Position numbers and translations under genes: made by a program. A DNA stretch of 60,349 nucleotides from Paraburkholderia bannensis NBRC 103871 (GTDB lineage: Bacteria > Pseudomonadota > Gammaproteobacteria > Burkholderiales > Burkholderiaceae), in NCBI RefSeq assembly GCF_000685015.1, contig NZ_BAYA01000011.1:1-60349 (forward strand). The letters run 5' to 3'. Below are positions 48,953 to 58,582 of this stretch, in pieces (positions within the stretch are counted from its first letter, which is position 1; every line of letters begins with the position of its first letter). The notes below the pieces were generated by a model. It ran no database searches, was not told the origin of the DNA, and saw only the letters and a list, made by a program, of their open reading frames with translations.

Positions 48953-51163
48953 ATGTCCGAGAATCTTGATCCCAGCGTTGATCCCAGCCACGACGCCGCG
49001 CCCGACGCGGCCTCGCCTGCGAGCGCCGCTTCCGTCACCGCCACCGACTCCGCCGCAGAAACCGCGTCGCACGAACTGCGCGCCGCGCGGCCCGCGCGCG
49101 CGATCCAGGCCTTGCCCGATCAGCTCATCAGCCAGATCGCGGCGGGCGAAGTGGTCGAGCGTCCCGCCTCGGTGGTCAAAGAGCTGCTAGAAAACGCGCT
49201 CGACGCGGGCGCGAGCACGCTGCGCATCCTGCTCGACGAAGGCGGCGTGAAACGCATCTCGATCGCCGACGACGGCTGCGGCATTCCCGAAGGCGAACTG
49301 CCGCTCGCGCTGATGCGCCACGCCACCAGCAAGATCCGCTCGCTTGCCGAACTCGAAAGCGTCGCGACGCTCGGGTTTCGCGGCGAAGCACTGGCCTCGA
49401 TCGCCTCGGTCGCCGAAATGTCGATCACGAGCCGCCCCGCCAGCGCCGCGCATGCGGTGAAGATCGACGCCAATACCGGCGCGCTCTCGCCCGCCGCGGG
49501 CGGCCAGGGCACGACCATCGAAGTGCGCGAGCTGTACTTCAACACGCCCGCGCGCCGCAAGTTCCTCAAGAGCGAGCAGACCGAACTCGGCCATTGCCTG
49601 GAGATGATCCGCCGCAGCGCGCTTGCGCGCCCCGACGTGGCGATCTCGGTGCTGCACAACGGCCGCGCGGTCGAGCACTGGAACGCGAGCGATCCGTCCA
49701 CGCGCGTCTCGAAAATTCTCGGCGAGGTGTTCGCCACCGCTCACCTGCCGCTCGACGAGCGCGCGGGGCCGCTCGCCGTTTATGGCTGCGCGGGCCTGCC
49801 CACGGCGAGCCGCAATCGCGCCGACCAGCAGTACTTCTTCGTCAACGGCCGCTTCGTGCGCGACAAGCTGCTCACGCATGCCGTGCGCGCCGCCTACGAA
49901 GACGTGCTGCATGGCGACCGTTACCCGTCTTACGTGCTGTTCCTCGACCTGCCGCCCGAGGCCGTCGACGTGAACGTGCATCCGTCGAAGATCGAGGTGC
50001 GCTTCCGCGATTCGCGCTCGATTCACCAGTTCGTGTTCCATGCCGTGCAGCGCGCGCTTGCGCGGCACGCGGGCGCGTCGCCCGAAACGACCTCGGGCGG
50101 CCATTCGGCGATGATCGAGCCGCGCCCGGCGCCCGGCGCGGGCGTGCTGGGTGGATCGGTTGGTTTGAGTTCGGGTGCGTCGGGCAACGCAGGCACCACA
50201 GGCACGGTAGGCGGCTTGCCTTCCGGCCGATTCGGCACGGCCAGCGTGGCGAGCAGCTTTGGTGGCTCGGGCAGCGGCTTTGGCTCGGGAGGATCGGGCG
50301 GCTCGGGAGGATCAGGCGCGCGTCCGTCTGGTTTTAGCTCAGGCGGCTCAGGCGGTGGCGGCGGTTCCTCCAGCGGCAACACCTGGCTGCGCCAGTCGCG
50401 CATGCAGCAAGGCTCGCTGCCGGTTGCACAGCCGCTCGCGCTCTACGACGCGCTCTTTGGCCGCAAGGACGTCGGCGCAGGCACCGCCGATGGCACGACC
50501 GTCCCGCAAGCAGCAGAAGCCGGCGCGCTGTTCGACTCGCCAGCGCCCGCCGCCGACACTTCGTTCGACGCCCGCGACGATCACCCGCTCGGTTTCGCGC
50601 TCGGTCAGGTGCACGGCATCTACGTGCTGGCGCAGAACGCGCGCGGCCTCGTGATCGTCGATATGCACGCCGCGCATGAACGGATTCTCTACGAGCAGTT
50701 CAAGCACGCGCTCGCCGAGCGCTCGCTCGCCGTGCAGCCGCTGCTGATCCCGATTTCGATGACGGCGGATCCGATCGAAACCGGCACCGTCGAAGAAGAA
50801 AAGGCCACGCTCGAAGCGCTGGGCTTCGATCTCGCCGTGCTCTCGCCGACCTCCATCGCGATCCGCGCCGTGCCCGCGCTGCTCAAGGACGCCGATCTCC
50901 AGGCGCTCGCGCGCGCGGTGCTCGCCGATCTGCACGCCTACGGCGGCTCGCGCGTGCTGACCGAGCGCCAGCACGAAATGCTCGGCACCCTCGCCTGCCA
51001 CCACGCGGTGCGCGCGAACCGGCGTCTCACGCTCGACGAAATGAACGCGCTGCTGCGCCAGATGGAAGCCACCGAACGCGCCGATCAATGCAATCACGGC
51101 CGGCCCACGTGGTATCAGCTCACGCTCGCCGATCTCGACCGTCTTTTCATGCGCGGTCAATGA
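48953..51163 (+). CDS. mutL: DNA mismatch repair protein MutL
   Basis: A 736-residue protein: GHKL ATPase domain (about 45-370; ENALDAGAST, DDGCGIPEGELPLALMRHATSK, TLGFRGEALASIASVA), then a long Gly/Ser/Thr linker (about 385-480) and a C-terminal dimerisation domain (about 540-736). The C-terminus carries endonuclease-type motifs DMHAAHERILYE, ACHHAVRANRR and CNHGRP, close to the DQHA/ACR/CPHGRP set, so nicking activity is likely as in MutH-lacking bacteria. It is about 120 residues longer than E. coli MutL, mostly in the linker. The stop overlaps the miaA start. Confidence 0.95.
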   Translation: MSENLDPSVDPSHDAAPDAASPASAASVTATDSAAETASHELRAARPARAIQALPDQLISQIAAGEVVERPASVVKELLENALDAGASTLRILLDEGGVKRISIADDGCGIPEGELPLALMRHATSKIRSLAELESVATLGFRGEALASIASVAEMSITSRPASAAHAVKIDANTGALSPAAGGQGTTIEVRELYFNTPARRKFLKSEQTELGHCLEMIRRSALARPDVAISVLHNGRAVEHWNASDPSTRVSKILGEVFATAHLPLDERAGPLAVYGCAGLPTASRNRADQQYFFVNGRFVRDKLLTHAVRAAYEDVLHGDRYPSYVLFLDLPPEAVDVNVHPSKIEVRFRDSRSIHQFVFHAVQRALARHAGASPETTSGGHSAMIEPRPAPGAGVLGGSVGLSSGASGNAGTTGTVGGLPSGRFGTASVASSFGGSGSGFGSGGSGGSGGSGARPSGFSSGGSGGGGGSSSGNTWLRQSRMQQGSLPVAQPLALYDALFGRKDVGAGTADGTTVPQAAEAGALFDSPAPAADTSFDARDDHPLGFALGQVHGIYVLAQNARGLVIVDMHAAHERILYEQFKHALAERSLAVQPLLIPISMTADPIETGTVEEEKATLEALGFDLAVLSPTSIAIRAVPALLKDADLQALARAVLADLHAYGGSRVLTERQHEMLGTLACHHAVRANRRLTLDEMNALLRQMEATERADQCNHGRPTWYQLTLADLDRLFMRGQ

Positions 51164-52149
51164 GCATGACGCAGACGTTCAATCGCATCACGCCGGTCGC
51201 GTGCCTGCTGGGCCCGACCGCTTCGGGCAAGACGGCCGCCGCGCTGGAATTCGCCGCGCAATCGAAGGCGCGCGGGCGCGAGGTGGAAATCGTCAGCGTC
51301 GATTCGGCGCTGGTCTATCGCGGCATGGACATCGGCACGGCAAAACCCAATGCGCAGGAGCGCGCGGCGGCCGTGCACCACCTCATCGACATTGTCGATC
51401 CCGCCGATGCCTACTCCGCCGCCAACTTCCGCGCCGACGCGCTGCGCGTGACCGGCGAGATCGTCGCGCGCGGCAACGTGCCCTTGCTGGTGGGCGGCAC
51501 GATGCTCTACTACAAGGCGCTCACGCAGGGCCTGAACGACCTGCCGACCGCCGACGCCGCGGTGCGTGCGCAACTCGACGCCGACGCGGCCCGCGACGGC
51601 TGGCCCGCGCTGCACGCGCGCCTCGCCGAAGTCGACCCGCCCACGGCCGCGCGTCTTGCGCCCAACGACTCGCAGCGCATCCAGCGCGCGCTCGAAATCT
51701 TCATGCTGACCGGCCAGCCGATGTCGACGCTGCTGGCCGCGCCGCGCCAGGACGCCACCGACGACGCTGCGCGTTACCGCTTCGTGCCGATCGCGCTCGA
51801 ACCGTCGGATCGCAGCGTGCTGCACAAGCGCATCGAGCAACGCTTCGACGCGATGCTGGCCAATGGCCTGCTCGACGAAGTAAAGGCGCTGCGCGAGCGC
51901 GGCGATCTCGACGCCGACCTGCCGTCGATGCGCTGCGTGGGGTATCGGCAGGCGTGGGAGTATCTCGACGGCTCGATCGACTACGCGACCATGCGCGACA
52001 AGGGCGTGTTCGCGACGCGCCAGCTCTGCAAGCGCCAGCTCACCTGGCTGCGCGCGATGCCGGAGCGCGTCGTCGTCGATTGCTGCGCCGCCGATGTGAC
52101 GGCGCAGGCGGTGGCGGCGGTCGCCGCCGTGGTAGCAACTTCAAGCTGA
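51160..52149 (+). CDS. miaA: tRNA dimethylallyltransferase
   Basis: A 329-residue enzyme that isopentenylates A37 of tRNAs reading UNN codons. The P-loop is GPTASGKTAAAL and the catalytic Asp/Thr are in VSVDSALVYRGMDIGTAKP. ALTQGLNDLP and the conserved RQLCKRQLTWLR C-terminus follow. The ATG at 51160 overlaps the mutL stop (ATGA), so the two are coupled; an ATG at 51166 is possible. mutL-miaA pairing is widespread. Confidence 0.96.
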   Translation: MSMTQTFNRITPVACLLGPTASGKTAAALEFAAQSKARGREVEIVSVDSALVYRGMDIGTAKPNAQERAAAVHHLIDIVDPADAYSAANFRADALRVTGEIVARGNVPLLVGGTMLYYKALTQGLNDLPTADAAVRAQLDADAARDGWPALHARLAEVDPPTAARLAPNDSQRIQRALEIFMLTGQPMSTLLAAPRQDATDDAARYRFVPIALEPSDRSVLHKRIEQRFDAMLANGLLDEVKALRERGDLDADLPSMRCVGYRQAWEYLDGSIDYATMRDKGVFATRQLCKRQLTWLRAMPERVVVDCCAADVTAQAVAAVAAVVATSS

Positions 52150-52333
52150 TATCTCACGCACGGCGCATCGCGCGCCGTGCGAGTCCTCCCTCCACGCCTT
52201 CCCTGCGTTGTGCATCACAACACCCGCGCCGCGCCGCCCATCGGCGCGCGCGGTCGCGCCCTTTGGCGCCTCTTTGTGCCCACTTTGCGCCGCCCTCCCC
52301 GCACCGCATCACCAAAATCGCGCCGCTCCCGTC

Positions 52334-52362
52334 TTGACTTTCGCTCGACCGAATACGATCAT
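52334..52362 (+). promoter_or_regulatory. candidate promoter of the polyol operon
   Basis: TTGACT (52334-52339), a 17-base spacer and GATCAT (52357-52362). The -10 overlaps the first SorC-like box. Confidence 0.45.
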
Positions 52363-52388
52363 TCGTTCATCAATAGAGCAAATGCTCA
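52357..52388. promoter_or_regulatory. pair of SorC-like operator boxes upstream of dalD
   Basis: GATCATTCGTTCA (52357-52369) and GAGCAAATGCTCA (52376-52388) share GAnCAnnnGnTCA-type spacing and start 19 bases apart. The second box is the better palindrome. Likely sites for the SorC regulator at 55593 (inference). Confidence 0.5.
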
Positions 52389-52493
52389 CACCGAAAGCCG
52401 ACGCGCATGGCCAATGGCGCACGCCCAAAATGGCGCACGCAAAATGCGCGCAGCGCCTGACGGTCATCACAAGGCGAAAATCAGGAGACATTT

Positions 52494-53909
52494 ATGGACA
52501 GCGCACGCAGCGACGCGAACGTGATCCTGCACATCGGCGCCGGGTCGTTCCACCGGGCTCATCAGGCGTGGTACCTGCATCGCGTGAACCTCACGCGCGA
52601 GCCCGACGAGCCTGCATGGTCGCTCTGCGTGGGCAATATCCGCGCGGACATGAATCCCGTGATGGATGCCCTCGCCGCTCAAAAAGGCGTGTACACGCTC
52701 GAAACCGTCACGCCGCAGGGCGAGCGCCACTACGAATCGATCCACTCGATCACGCGCGTGCTGCCGTGGTCGGCTGACCTGTCGAGCCTGATCGAAGCGG
52801 GCGCCGATCCGGCCTGCAAGATCATCGCCTTCACGGTCACCGAGGGCGGCTATTACCTCGACGAGCACGACCGCCTCGACACCGCCAATCCCGATCTGGC
52901 TGCCGACCTGAACGGTGCGCGCTCCACCATCTACGGCGCACTCGCCGCGATCCTCGAAGCGCGCATGGCGCGCGGCGGCGGCCCCGTCACGCTGCAGACC
53001 TGCGACAACCTGCGCAGCAACGGCAAGCGCTTTCACGCAGGCATGCGCGAATTCCTGAGCCTGCGCGGCGCGCTCGCGTTGCGCGAGTGGTTCGACGCCA
53101 ACACGGCCTGCCCCGATTCGATGGTCGATCGCATCACGCCGCGCCCCACGCCGGACGTGCGCGAGCGCGTGAAGGCCGCGACCGGCGTGGACGACGCCTG
53201 CCCCGTGATGGGCGAAGCGTTCATCCAGTGGGTGATCGAGGATCACTTCTGCGCGGGCCGTCCCGCCTGGGAACGCGCGGGCGCGGAAATGGTGGAATCG
53301 GTGATGCCCTACGAGGAAGCCAAGATCCGCATTCTCAATGCCACGCATAGCTGCATCGCCTGGGCGGGCACGCTGGTGGGACTCGACTTCATCCATCAGG
53401 GCACCCACGACAGCGACATCCAGGCGTTTGCGCGCGCCTACGTGACCGAGGACGTGATCCCCTGCCTCACGCCCAGCCCGCTCGATCTCGCGAAGTATCG
53501 CGACGTGGTGCTCGAACGCTTCGGCAATCCGTATATCCAGGACACCAACCAGCGTGTGGCCGCCGATGGCTTTTCGAAGATCCCCGGCTTCATCGCGCCG
53601 ACCATCGCACAGCGTATCGCCGCCGGTGCGACGCCTGCCGCCACCGCTGTCCTGCCCGCGCTGTTCCTGCGCTTCCTGAAACGCTGGAACGCGGGCACGC
53701 TGCCCTACAAGTATCAGGACGGCGTGATGGACGGCCCGTCCGTGGCGAAGATGTTCGAGGCGCAAGATCCGCTCGAAGCCTTCTGCGCCGACAAGCTGCT
53801 GTGGGGCAGCCTCGCCGGCAGCGAGCCGCTCGTTGCCGCACTGCGCGATGCGCTCGCGCGCGTCGACGCCTGGCTCGCGAAGCGTGGCTCCGGCGGCGCG
53901 AGCGTTTGA
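52494..53909 (+). CDS. dalD: D-arabinitol 4-dehydrogenase / mannitol dehydrogenase family
   Basis: A 471-residue NAD-dependent polyol dehydrogenase of the PSLDR superfamily. The N-terminal Rossmann segment is HIGAGSFHRAHQAWYLHR; the catalytic Lys/Asn/His motif appears as KIRILNATHS. Sequence style and the adjacent xylulokinase favour D-arabinitol 4-dehydrogenase (product D-xylulose) over mannitol 2-dehydrogenase. AGGAG precedes the ATG. It is the first gene of dalD-xylB-sorC. Confidence 0.85.
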   Translation: MDSARSDANVILHIGAGSFHRAHQAWYLHRVNLTREPDEPAWSLCVGNIRADMNPVMDALAAQKGVYTLETVTPQGERHYESIHSITRVLPWSADLSSLIEAGADPACKIIAFTVTEGGYYLDEHDRLDTANPDLAADLNGARSTIYGALAAILEARMARGGGPVTLQTCDNLRSNGKRFHAGMREFLSLRGALALREWFDANTACPDSMVDRITPRPTPDVRERVKAATGVDDACPVMGEAFIQWVIEDHFCAGRPAWERAGAEMVESVMPYEEAKIRILNATHSCIAWAGTLVGLDFIHQGTHDSDIQAFARAYVTEDVIPCLTPSPLDLAKYRDVVLERFGNPYIQDTNQRVAADGFSKIPGFIAPTIAQRIAAGATPAATAVLPALFLRFLKRWNAGTLPYKYQDGVMDGPSVAKMFEAQDPLEAFCADKLLWGSLAGSEPLVAALRDALARVDAWLAKRGSGGASV

Positions 53910-54040
53910 CGACGCATCGTTCCCCTCTCGCAAGCGCACGCGCGCCGCGCCCTCGGGTCGGCGCGCATGGCGCCGCCCTGCGCGCGCGGCTAAAGTAGCG
54001 CCTCCACCCTCACGACTTCAGCGGACTTCCGCGCGCGCCC

Positions 54041-55522
54041 ATGTATCTCGGCATCGACCTCGGCACCTCCGAAGTGAAAGTTCTGCTGCTCGCGCCCGAC
54101 GGCCGCGTGATCGGCACCGCGGGCTCGCCGTTCACGGTCTCGCGGCCGCATCCGCGCTGGGCCGAGCAGAATCCCGCCGACTGGTGGGACGGCACGCGCG
54201 AGGCGCTTGCCGCGCTGCGCGCCAGGCATCCTCACGAATTCGCCGAAGTGCGCGGCATCGGCCTCTCGGGGCAGATGCACGGCGCAGTGCTGCTCGACCG
54301 TGACGACACCGTCCTGCGTCCCGCGATCCTCTGGAACGACATGCGCGCCGTGGACGAATGCGCGGAGCTGACCGCACGCGCACCGCAACTGCATCGCGTC
54401 GCGGGCAACCTGGCCATGCCGGGCTTCACCGCGCCCAAGCTGCTGTGGGTCGCGCGCCACGAGCCCGAGCTGTTCCGCAAGACCGCCTGCGTGCTGCTGC
54501 CGAAGGACTGGCTGCGCCTGAAGCTCACGGGCGGCAAGGTCTCCGATCCCTCCGACGCAGCCGGCACGCTCTGGCTCGATGTCGCCAAACGCGACTGGTC
54601 GGACGCGCTGCTCGACGCCTGCAACATGACGCGCGCGCACATGCCCGCGCTCGCCGAAGGCAGTGCGCCGTCCGGCACGCTGCTGCCGGGCGTGGCGCGC
54701 GAATTCGGCCTGCGTGAGGACGTGGTGGTCGCCGCGGGCGGCGGCGACAATGCGACCAGCGCCATCGGCATCGGCGCGGTGCAGCCGGGCGACGGCTTCG
54801 TCTCGCTCGGCACCTCGGGCGTGCTGTGCGTGATCGGCGATCGTTTCGCGCCCAATCCGGCCTCGGCGGTGCATGCGTTCTGCCATGCGATTCCGGATCG
54901 CTGGCACCAGATGAGCGTGGTGCTCTCGGCGGCCAGTTGCCTGCGCTGGGTCTGCAAGCTCACCGGCACCGACGAGCCCACCCTGCTCGCCGAAGTCGAA
55001 AAACTCGACCCGCACACGCTCCCGCACGCGCCGCTGTTCCTGCCGTATCTCTCGGGCGAGCGCACGCCGCACAATGACCCGTTCGCCCAGGGCGTCTTCT
55101 TCGGCATGACGCATGCGACCGACCGGGCGCTGCTCGGCTACGCCGTGCTCGAAGGCGTGACGCTCGCGCTCACCGACGGTTTCGACGCCCTGCGCGCCGC
55201 GGGCACCGAAGTGGGCCCGCTGTCGATGCTCGGCGGCGGCGCGCGCAGCGCTTACTGGGCGCAGCTCGTGGCCGATGCCTTCGATACCCCGACGCGCCAG
55301 CACGGCGGCGGCGAAACCGGCGCGGCACTGGGAGCGGCGCGCCTCGGCTGGCTCGCGGCGGGCGGCAGCTTCGACTCGGTGCTCACCAAGGCGCCCGTCA
55401 CCGCCGAGTACACGCCCAACGCCGCCCGCCACGCGGCCCTGCGCGAGCGACTGGAGTCGTATCGCTCGCTCTACCGGCACGTGCGGCCGTTGTTCGAGCC
55501 GGCGCGCGAAAGGCTCGCGTAA
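54041..55522 (+). CDS. xylB: xylulokinase
   Basis: A 493-residue FGGY kinase that phosphorylates D-xylulose to D-xylulose 5-phosphate. Signatures: YLGIDLGTSEVKVLLL (phosphate loop 1), GLSGQMHGAVLLD (xylulokinase substrate site), and a C-terminal MLGGGARSAYWAQLVADAFD adenine-binding part, split at about 390. It follows dalD by 131 bases. Together they take D-arabinitol to the pentose phosphate pathway. Confidence 0.94.
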   Translation: MYLGIDLGTSEVKVLLLAPDGRVIGTAGSPFTVSRPHPRWAEQNPADWWDGTREALAALRARHPHEFAEVRGIGLSGQMHGAVLLDRDDTVLRPAILWNDMRAVDECAELTARAPQLHRVAGNLAMPGFTAPKLLWVARHEPELFRKTACVLLPKDWLRLKLTGGKVSDPSDAAGTLWLDVAKRDWSDALLDACNMTRAHMPALAEGSAPSGTLLPGVAREFGLREDVVVAAGGGDNATSAIGIGAVQPGDGFVSLGTSGVLCVIGDRFAPNPASAVHAFCHAIPDRWHQMSVVLSAASCLRWVCKLTGTDEPTLLAEVEKLDPHTLPHAPLFLPYLSGERTPHNDPFAQGVFFGMTHATDRALLGYAVLEGVTLALTDGFDALRAAGTEVGPLSMLGGGARSAYWAQLVADAFDTPTRQHGGGETGAALGAARLGWLAAGGSFDSVLTKAPVTAEYTPNAARHAALRERLESYRSLYRHVRPLFEPARERLA

Positions 55523-55592
55523 GGGCGGCGCCGGATCAAGTACACTTCGCCCGCGTCTTTCCTGATCAACCCACGCCGCGCCGATCTCCACC

Positions 55593-56546
55593 GTGCCCAA
55601 GTCCACCGAAAAACTCGACCTCGCCACCCGCGCCGCGTGGCTCTACTACGTGGCCGGCAACACCCAGAACGAGATCGCGGAAAAGCTCCAGGTCTCGCGC
55701 CCGGTCGCGCAGCGTCTCGTGGCGTTCGCGGTCGAGAAGAACCTGATCCGCGTGCGCGTCGATCATCAGCTGGCCGATTGCCTCGCGCTCGCCGACCGGC
55801 TCTCCAAGCGCTATGGCCTCGCGATGTGCGAAGTCGTGCCGGTCGACGGCGACACGCAGGACGCGATCGACCGCAAGCTTGCCGTCGCGGGCGCGCAGGT
55901 GATGGAGCGCTACCTGAACGAGGAAAAGCCGATGGTGGTCGCGGTGAGCAGCGGGCGCACGCTCAAGGCCGCCGTCGACCAGATCGCGCAGATCGAGCGG
56001 CCGCAGCACCGGCTCGTGTCGATGGTGGGCGCGATCGCGCAGGACGGTTCGTCGAACCGCTACGACGTCGCGCTGCATATCTCGGAGAAGACCGGCGGCA
56101 AGCACTTCCTGCTGCCCGCGCCGCTGATCGCCGATAACGAGGCCGAGCGCGCGCAATGGTGCAATCACCGTCTCTATCGCATCGTGGAGTCGCTCTCGGG
56201 CGAGGCCGACGTGGCGTTCGTCGGCATCGGCAATATCGGTGAGCATTGCCCGTTGCACGAAGACGGCTTCCTGACCACCGACGAGGTGCACGAACTGATG
56301 CGGCTGGGCGCCATCGCCGAAATGCTCGGCCTGCCGATCGACGCCAGTGGCCGCCGCGTCGATTCACCGACGGGACGTCGCGTGACCAGCCTGCATCTGG
56401 ATTCGCCGCCGAAGCGCCCGACCATCGGCTTCGCGGGCGGCGCGCGCAAGCGTGAGGCGCTGATCGCCGCGCTCAAGGGCGGCTGGCTCTCGGGGCTTGT
56501 GACCGACGAGGCGTGTGCGCGCGCGGCGCTGGGCGAAGCAGTCTGA
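55593..56546 (+). CDS. SorC/DeoR-type sugar-binding transcriptional regulator
   Basis: A 317-residue regulator with an N-terminal HTH (about 15-60; YYVAGNTQNEIAEKLQVSRP) and the SorC sugar-phosphate-binding domain (about 70-317; VAVSSGRTLKAAVDQI, GIGNIGEHCPLH). The GTG start at 55593 follows xylB by 70 bases. It is likely a DalR-like regulator of dalD-xylB and the convergent ABC transporter, induced by a polyol or its phosphate. Confidence 0.88.
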   Translation: MPKSTEKLDLATRAAWLYYVAGNTQNEIAEKLQVSRPVAQRLVAFAVEKNLIRVRVDHQLADCLALADRLSKRYGLAMCEVVPVDGDTQDAIDRKLAVAGAQVMERYLNEEKPMVVAVSSGRTLKAAVDQIAQIERPQHRLVSMVGAIAQDGSSNRYDVALHISEKTGGKHFLLPAPLIADNEAERAQWCNHRLYRIVESLSGEADVAFVGIGNIGEHCPLHEDGFLTTDEVHELMRLGAIAEMLGLPIDASGRRVDSPTGRRVTSLHLDSPPKRPTIGFAGGARKREALIAALKGGWLSGLVTDEACARAALGEAV

Positions 56547-56572
56547 AGCGGCCTAAGGCGGCCTAAAGCACC

Positions 56573-57223
56573 TTATTTGACCGGATACGTCTGCGCCAGC
56601 GCCTTGCGGATCGCATCGGCATTCGGATAGCGCGCGCGCTGCGTGTGGCCGTCGCGAAAGCCGCACTGACACTGGCCAATGAACGGCGCGCTCGCGTCGC
56701 TCTGCAAGCCGACGAACACCGCGCCCTGCGCCGCCGCTCCTGTCAGCTTGTACACATAGCCATCGTAGAAGTCGCCGCCAAAGTCGTAGTGCTGCTGCGG
56801 CGTCTGCACGAGCACGACGAGGCTCTTGCTGCGCGGCGTCTGGTCGGCGTGCGCAAAAAACACCGAGGCGATCTGCGGAATCCCGCCATCTTGCTGATAG
56901 CGGTCGAACAACTGGTCGTGCCAGACGTGATCGGCGTCCTCGAAGATGAGATGCGCGTCCAGCGTGTAGGGCCGGTTGTCGTCGGTGAAGCCTGGGCGCT
57001 TCGTGAGGTTGTCCGTGAAATAGACCCACGAACCCGGCATGACGGGGCTTGCGTCGATGATCGGCGGCTGGAGTTCGTGCTGGTTGTCGAGCCGCGATTC
57101 CACTTGCTGGACGACGGTTGCGGGCACGTCGGCATACGCGGCGACTGGTGCAAACAGCGCGCCAAGCCATAGCGACGATGCCGCCCAACCTCTCGCAATC
57201 GCTGCGATCTTTCGCTTCATCAT
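56573..57223 (-). CDS. exported protein of unknown function within the polyol locus
   Basis: A 216-residue protein with a signal peptide (WAASSLWLGALFAPVAAYADVPA; cleavage after ADA-like YADV). The mature part is rich in Asp, Tyr and aromatic residues (MPGSWVYFTDNLTKRPGF, HVWHDQLFDRYQQDGGI, GGDFYDGYVYKL). Two close cysteines near the C-terminus (GQCQCGFRDG) may form a metal site or disulphide. I recognise no family. It lies between the SorC gene and the ABC ATPase; tandem ATGs are at 57223 and 57220. Confidence 0.7.
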   Translation of the reverse strand: MMKRKIAAIARGWAASSLWLGALFAPVAAYADVPATVVQQVESRLDNQHELQPPIIDASPVMPGSWVYFTDNLTKRPGFTDDNRPYTLDAHLIFEDADHVWHDQLFDRYQQDGGIPQIASVFFAHADQTPRSKSLVVLVQTPQQHYDFGGDFYDGYVYKLTGAAAQGAVFVGLQSDASAPFIGQCQCGFRDGHTQRARYPNADAIRKALAQTYPVK

Positions 57224-57296
57224 GTCACGCTGCCGTGTCTCGGGTTCCGGACGCAGGATGATAGCGCCCGCCCCGCTTTTACCACTTGCGAGTGCG

Positions 57297-57324
57297 CAAA
57301 AAAAAGCCCGCTCGAAAGCGGGCG
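57297..57324 (-). terminator. terminator of the ABC transporter operon
   Basis: On the minus strand GCCCGCT / AGCGGGC stem with TTCG tetraloop, followed by a nine-base T run. Confidence 0.9.
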
Positions 57325-57379
57325 TCCCTCGTTGGGGCAAGGCAACCTCAGACAACGACTAACGACAACTCCAAACCCA

Positions 57380-58489
57380 TCAAGCGGCCAGTTCCTGCGC
57401 GAAGCGGCGCTCGAACGCCTGCCCCTGCGCATCGAACAGATGGCAGTGATCGGGCGTCGCACCGAGCTTCAGGGCCTCGCCGCGTTCGTGCTTTTCCAGC
57501 GGCGGAATGCGCGCGATCAGGCCGTCTGGCGCGACCGCGGATTCGGCGTAAAGATAGGCCGCGTCGCCAAGCGACTCCACCGTCATCGCCTTCGCGCTCA
57601 CACCGTACTCGCCCGCGTTCACGTGCAGGTGCTCGGGACGGATGCCCACCGTGACCTTGTCGCCCTCGCGCGCGCCGCGCGGTTCGACCGAGACTTTCTG
57701 CGATTCGCCAGTCGAATAGCGCACGACGATGCCGTCGCTATCGACCTGCTGGATCTGGCCTTCGAAGAAGTTCATCTTCGGCGAGCCAATGAAGCCCGCG
57801 ACGAAACGATTGGCCGGCGCATGGTAAAGACGATTCGGACTGCCGACCTGTTCGACATTGCCCGCCGAGAGCACGACGATCTTGTCCGCAAGCGTCATCG
57901 CTTCGACCTGGTCGTGCGTCACGTAGATCATCGTGGTCTTGAGTTCGTCGTGCAGGCGCGCGAACTCCAGGCGCATCTTCACGCGCAGCGCGGCGTCGAG
58001 GTTCGAGAGCGGCTCGTCGAACAGAAACACCTTGGGCTTGCGCGTGATCGCGCGCCCGATCGCCACGCGCTGCCGCTGGCCGCCCGAGAGCTGCTTGGGC
58101 TTGCGGTCGAGCAGATGGTCGATGTGCAGGATCTTCGCGGCGTTCTTCACGGCCGCGTCGATCTCAGGCTTCTTCGCGCCCGCGAGCTTCAGGCCGAACG
58201 CCATGTTGTCGTACAGCGTCATATGCGGATAGAGCGCGTACGACTGGAACACCATCGCGATGCCGCGCTTGGCGGGCGGCACGTCGTTCATGCGCGTGCC
58301 GTCGATGGTCAGGTCGCCGCCGCTGATGTCTTCCAGGCCTGCGATCATTCGCATGAGCGTGGTCTTGCCGCAGCCGCTGGGGCCGACGAACACGACGAAT
58401 TCGCCGTCGGCGATGTCGAGGTTCACGTCGCGCAGGACTTCATTGTCGTCGTAGCGCTTGAGCACGTTTCTCAGGATCACGCTTGCCAT
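57380..58489 (-). CDS. ABC transporter ATP-binding protein, sugar/polyol (UgpC/SmoK-like)
   Basis: A 369-residue ATPase of the CUT1 importer family. Walker A GPSGCGKTT, Q-loop, signature LSGGQRQRVAIGRA, Walker B VFLFDEPLSNLD and the His switch VTHDQVEA are intact. The C-terminal TOBE/MOI domain (about 240-369) matches MalK-type subunits. It is the last transporter gene, preceded by the HAD gene, and ends at a strong terminator. Substrate is inferred from context as a sugar alcohol. Confidence 0.95.
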   Translation of the reverse strand: MASVILRNVLKRYDDNEVLRDVNLDIADGEFVVFVGPSGCGKTTLMRMIAGLEDISGGDLTIDGTRMNDVPPAKRGIAMVFQSYALYPHMTLYDNMAFGLKLAGAKKPEIDAAVKNAAKILHIDHLLDRKPKQLSGGQRQRVAIGRAITRKPKVFLFDEPLSNLDAALRVKMRLEFARLHDELKTTMIYVTHDQVEAMTLADKIVVLSAGNVEQVGSPNRLYHAPANRFVAGFIGSPKMNFFEGQIQQVDSDGIVVRYSTGESQKVSVEPRGAREGDKVTVGIRPEHLHVNAGEYGVSAKAMTVESLGDAAYLYAESAVAPDGLIARIPPLEKHERGEALKLGATPDHCHLFDAQGQAFERRFAQELAA

Positions 58490-58582
58490 GATGTGTGTCT
58501 CCATTCGTTGCGGCGGCTTGACGGTTCGTGACCGTCGATGCACCGCGTTTTCAGCAAGTTCGGTTCTACGGCGCGCCGCGTA

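Larger units (their letters stand above)
52150..52493. other. 344-bp intergenic: miaA hairpin and dalD control region
   Basis: A hairpin with arms GCACGGCGC / GCGCCGTGC (52158-52180) follows miaA without a T tract. The dalD promoter and two SorC-like boxes lie at 52334-52388. The rest is GC-rich without a gene. Confidence 0.55.
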
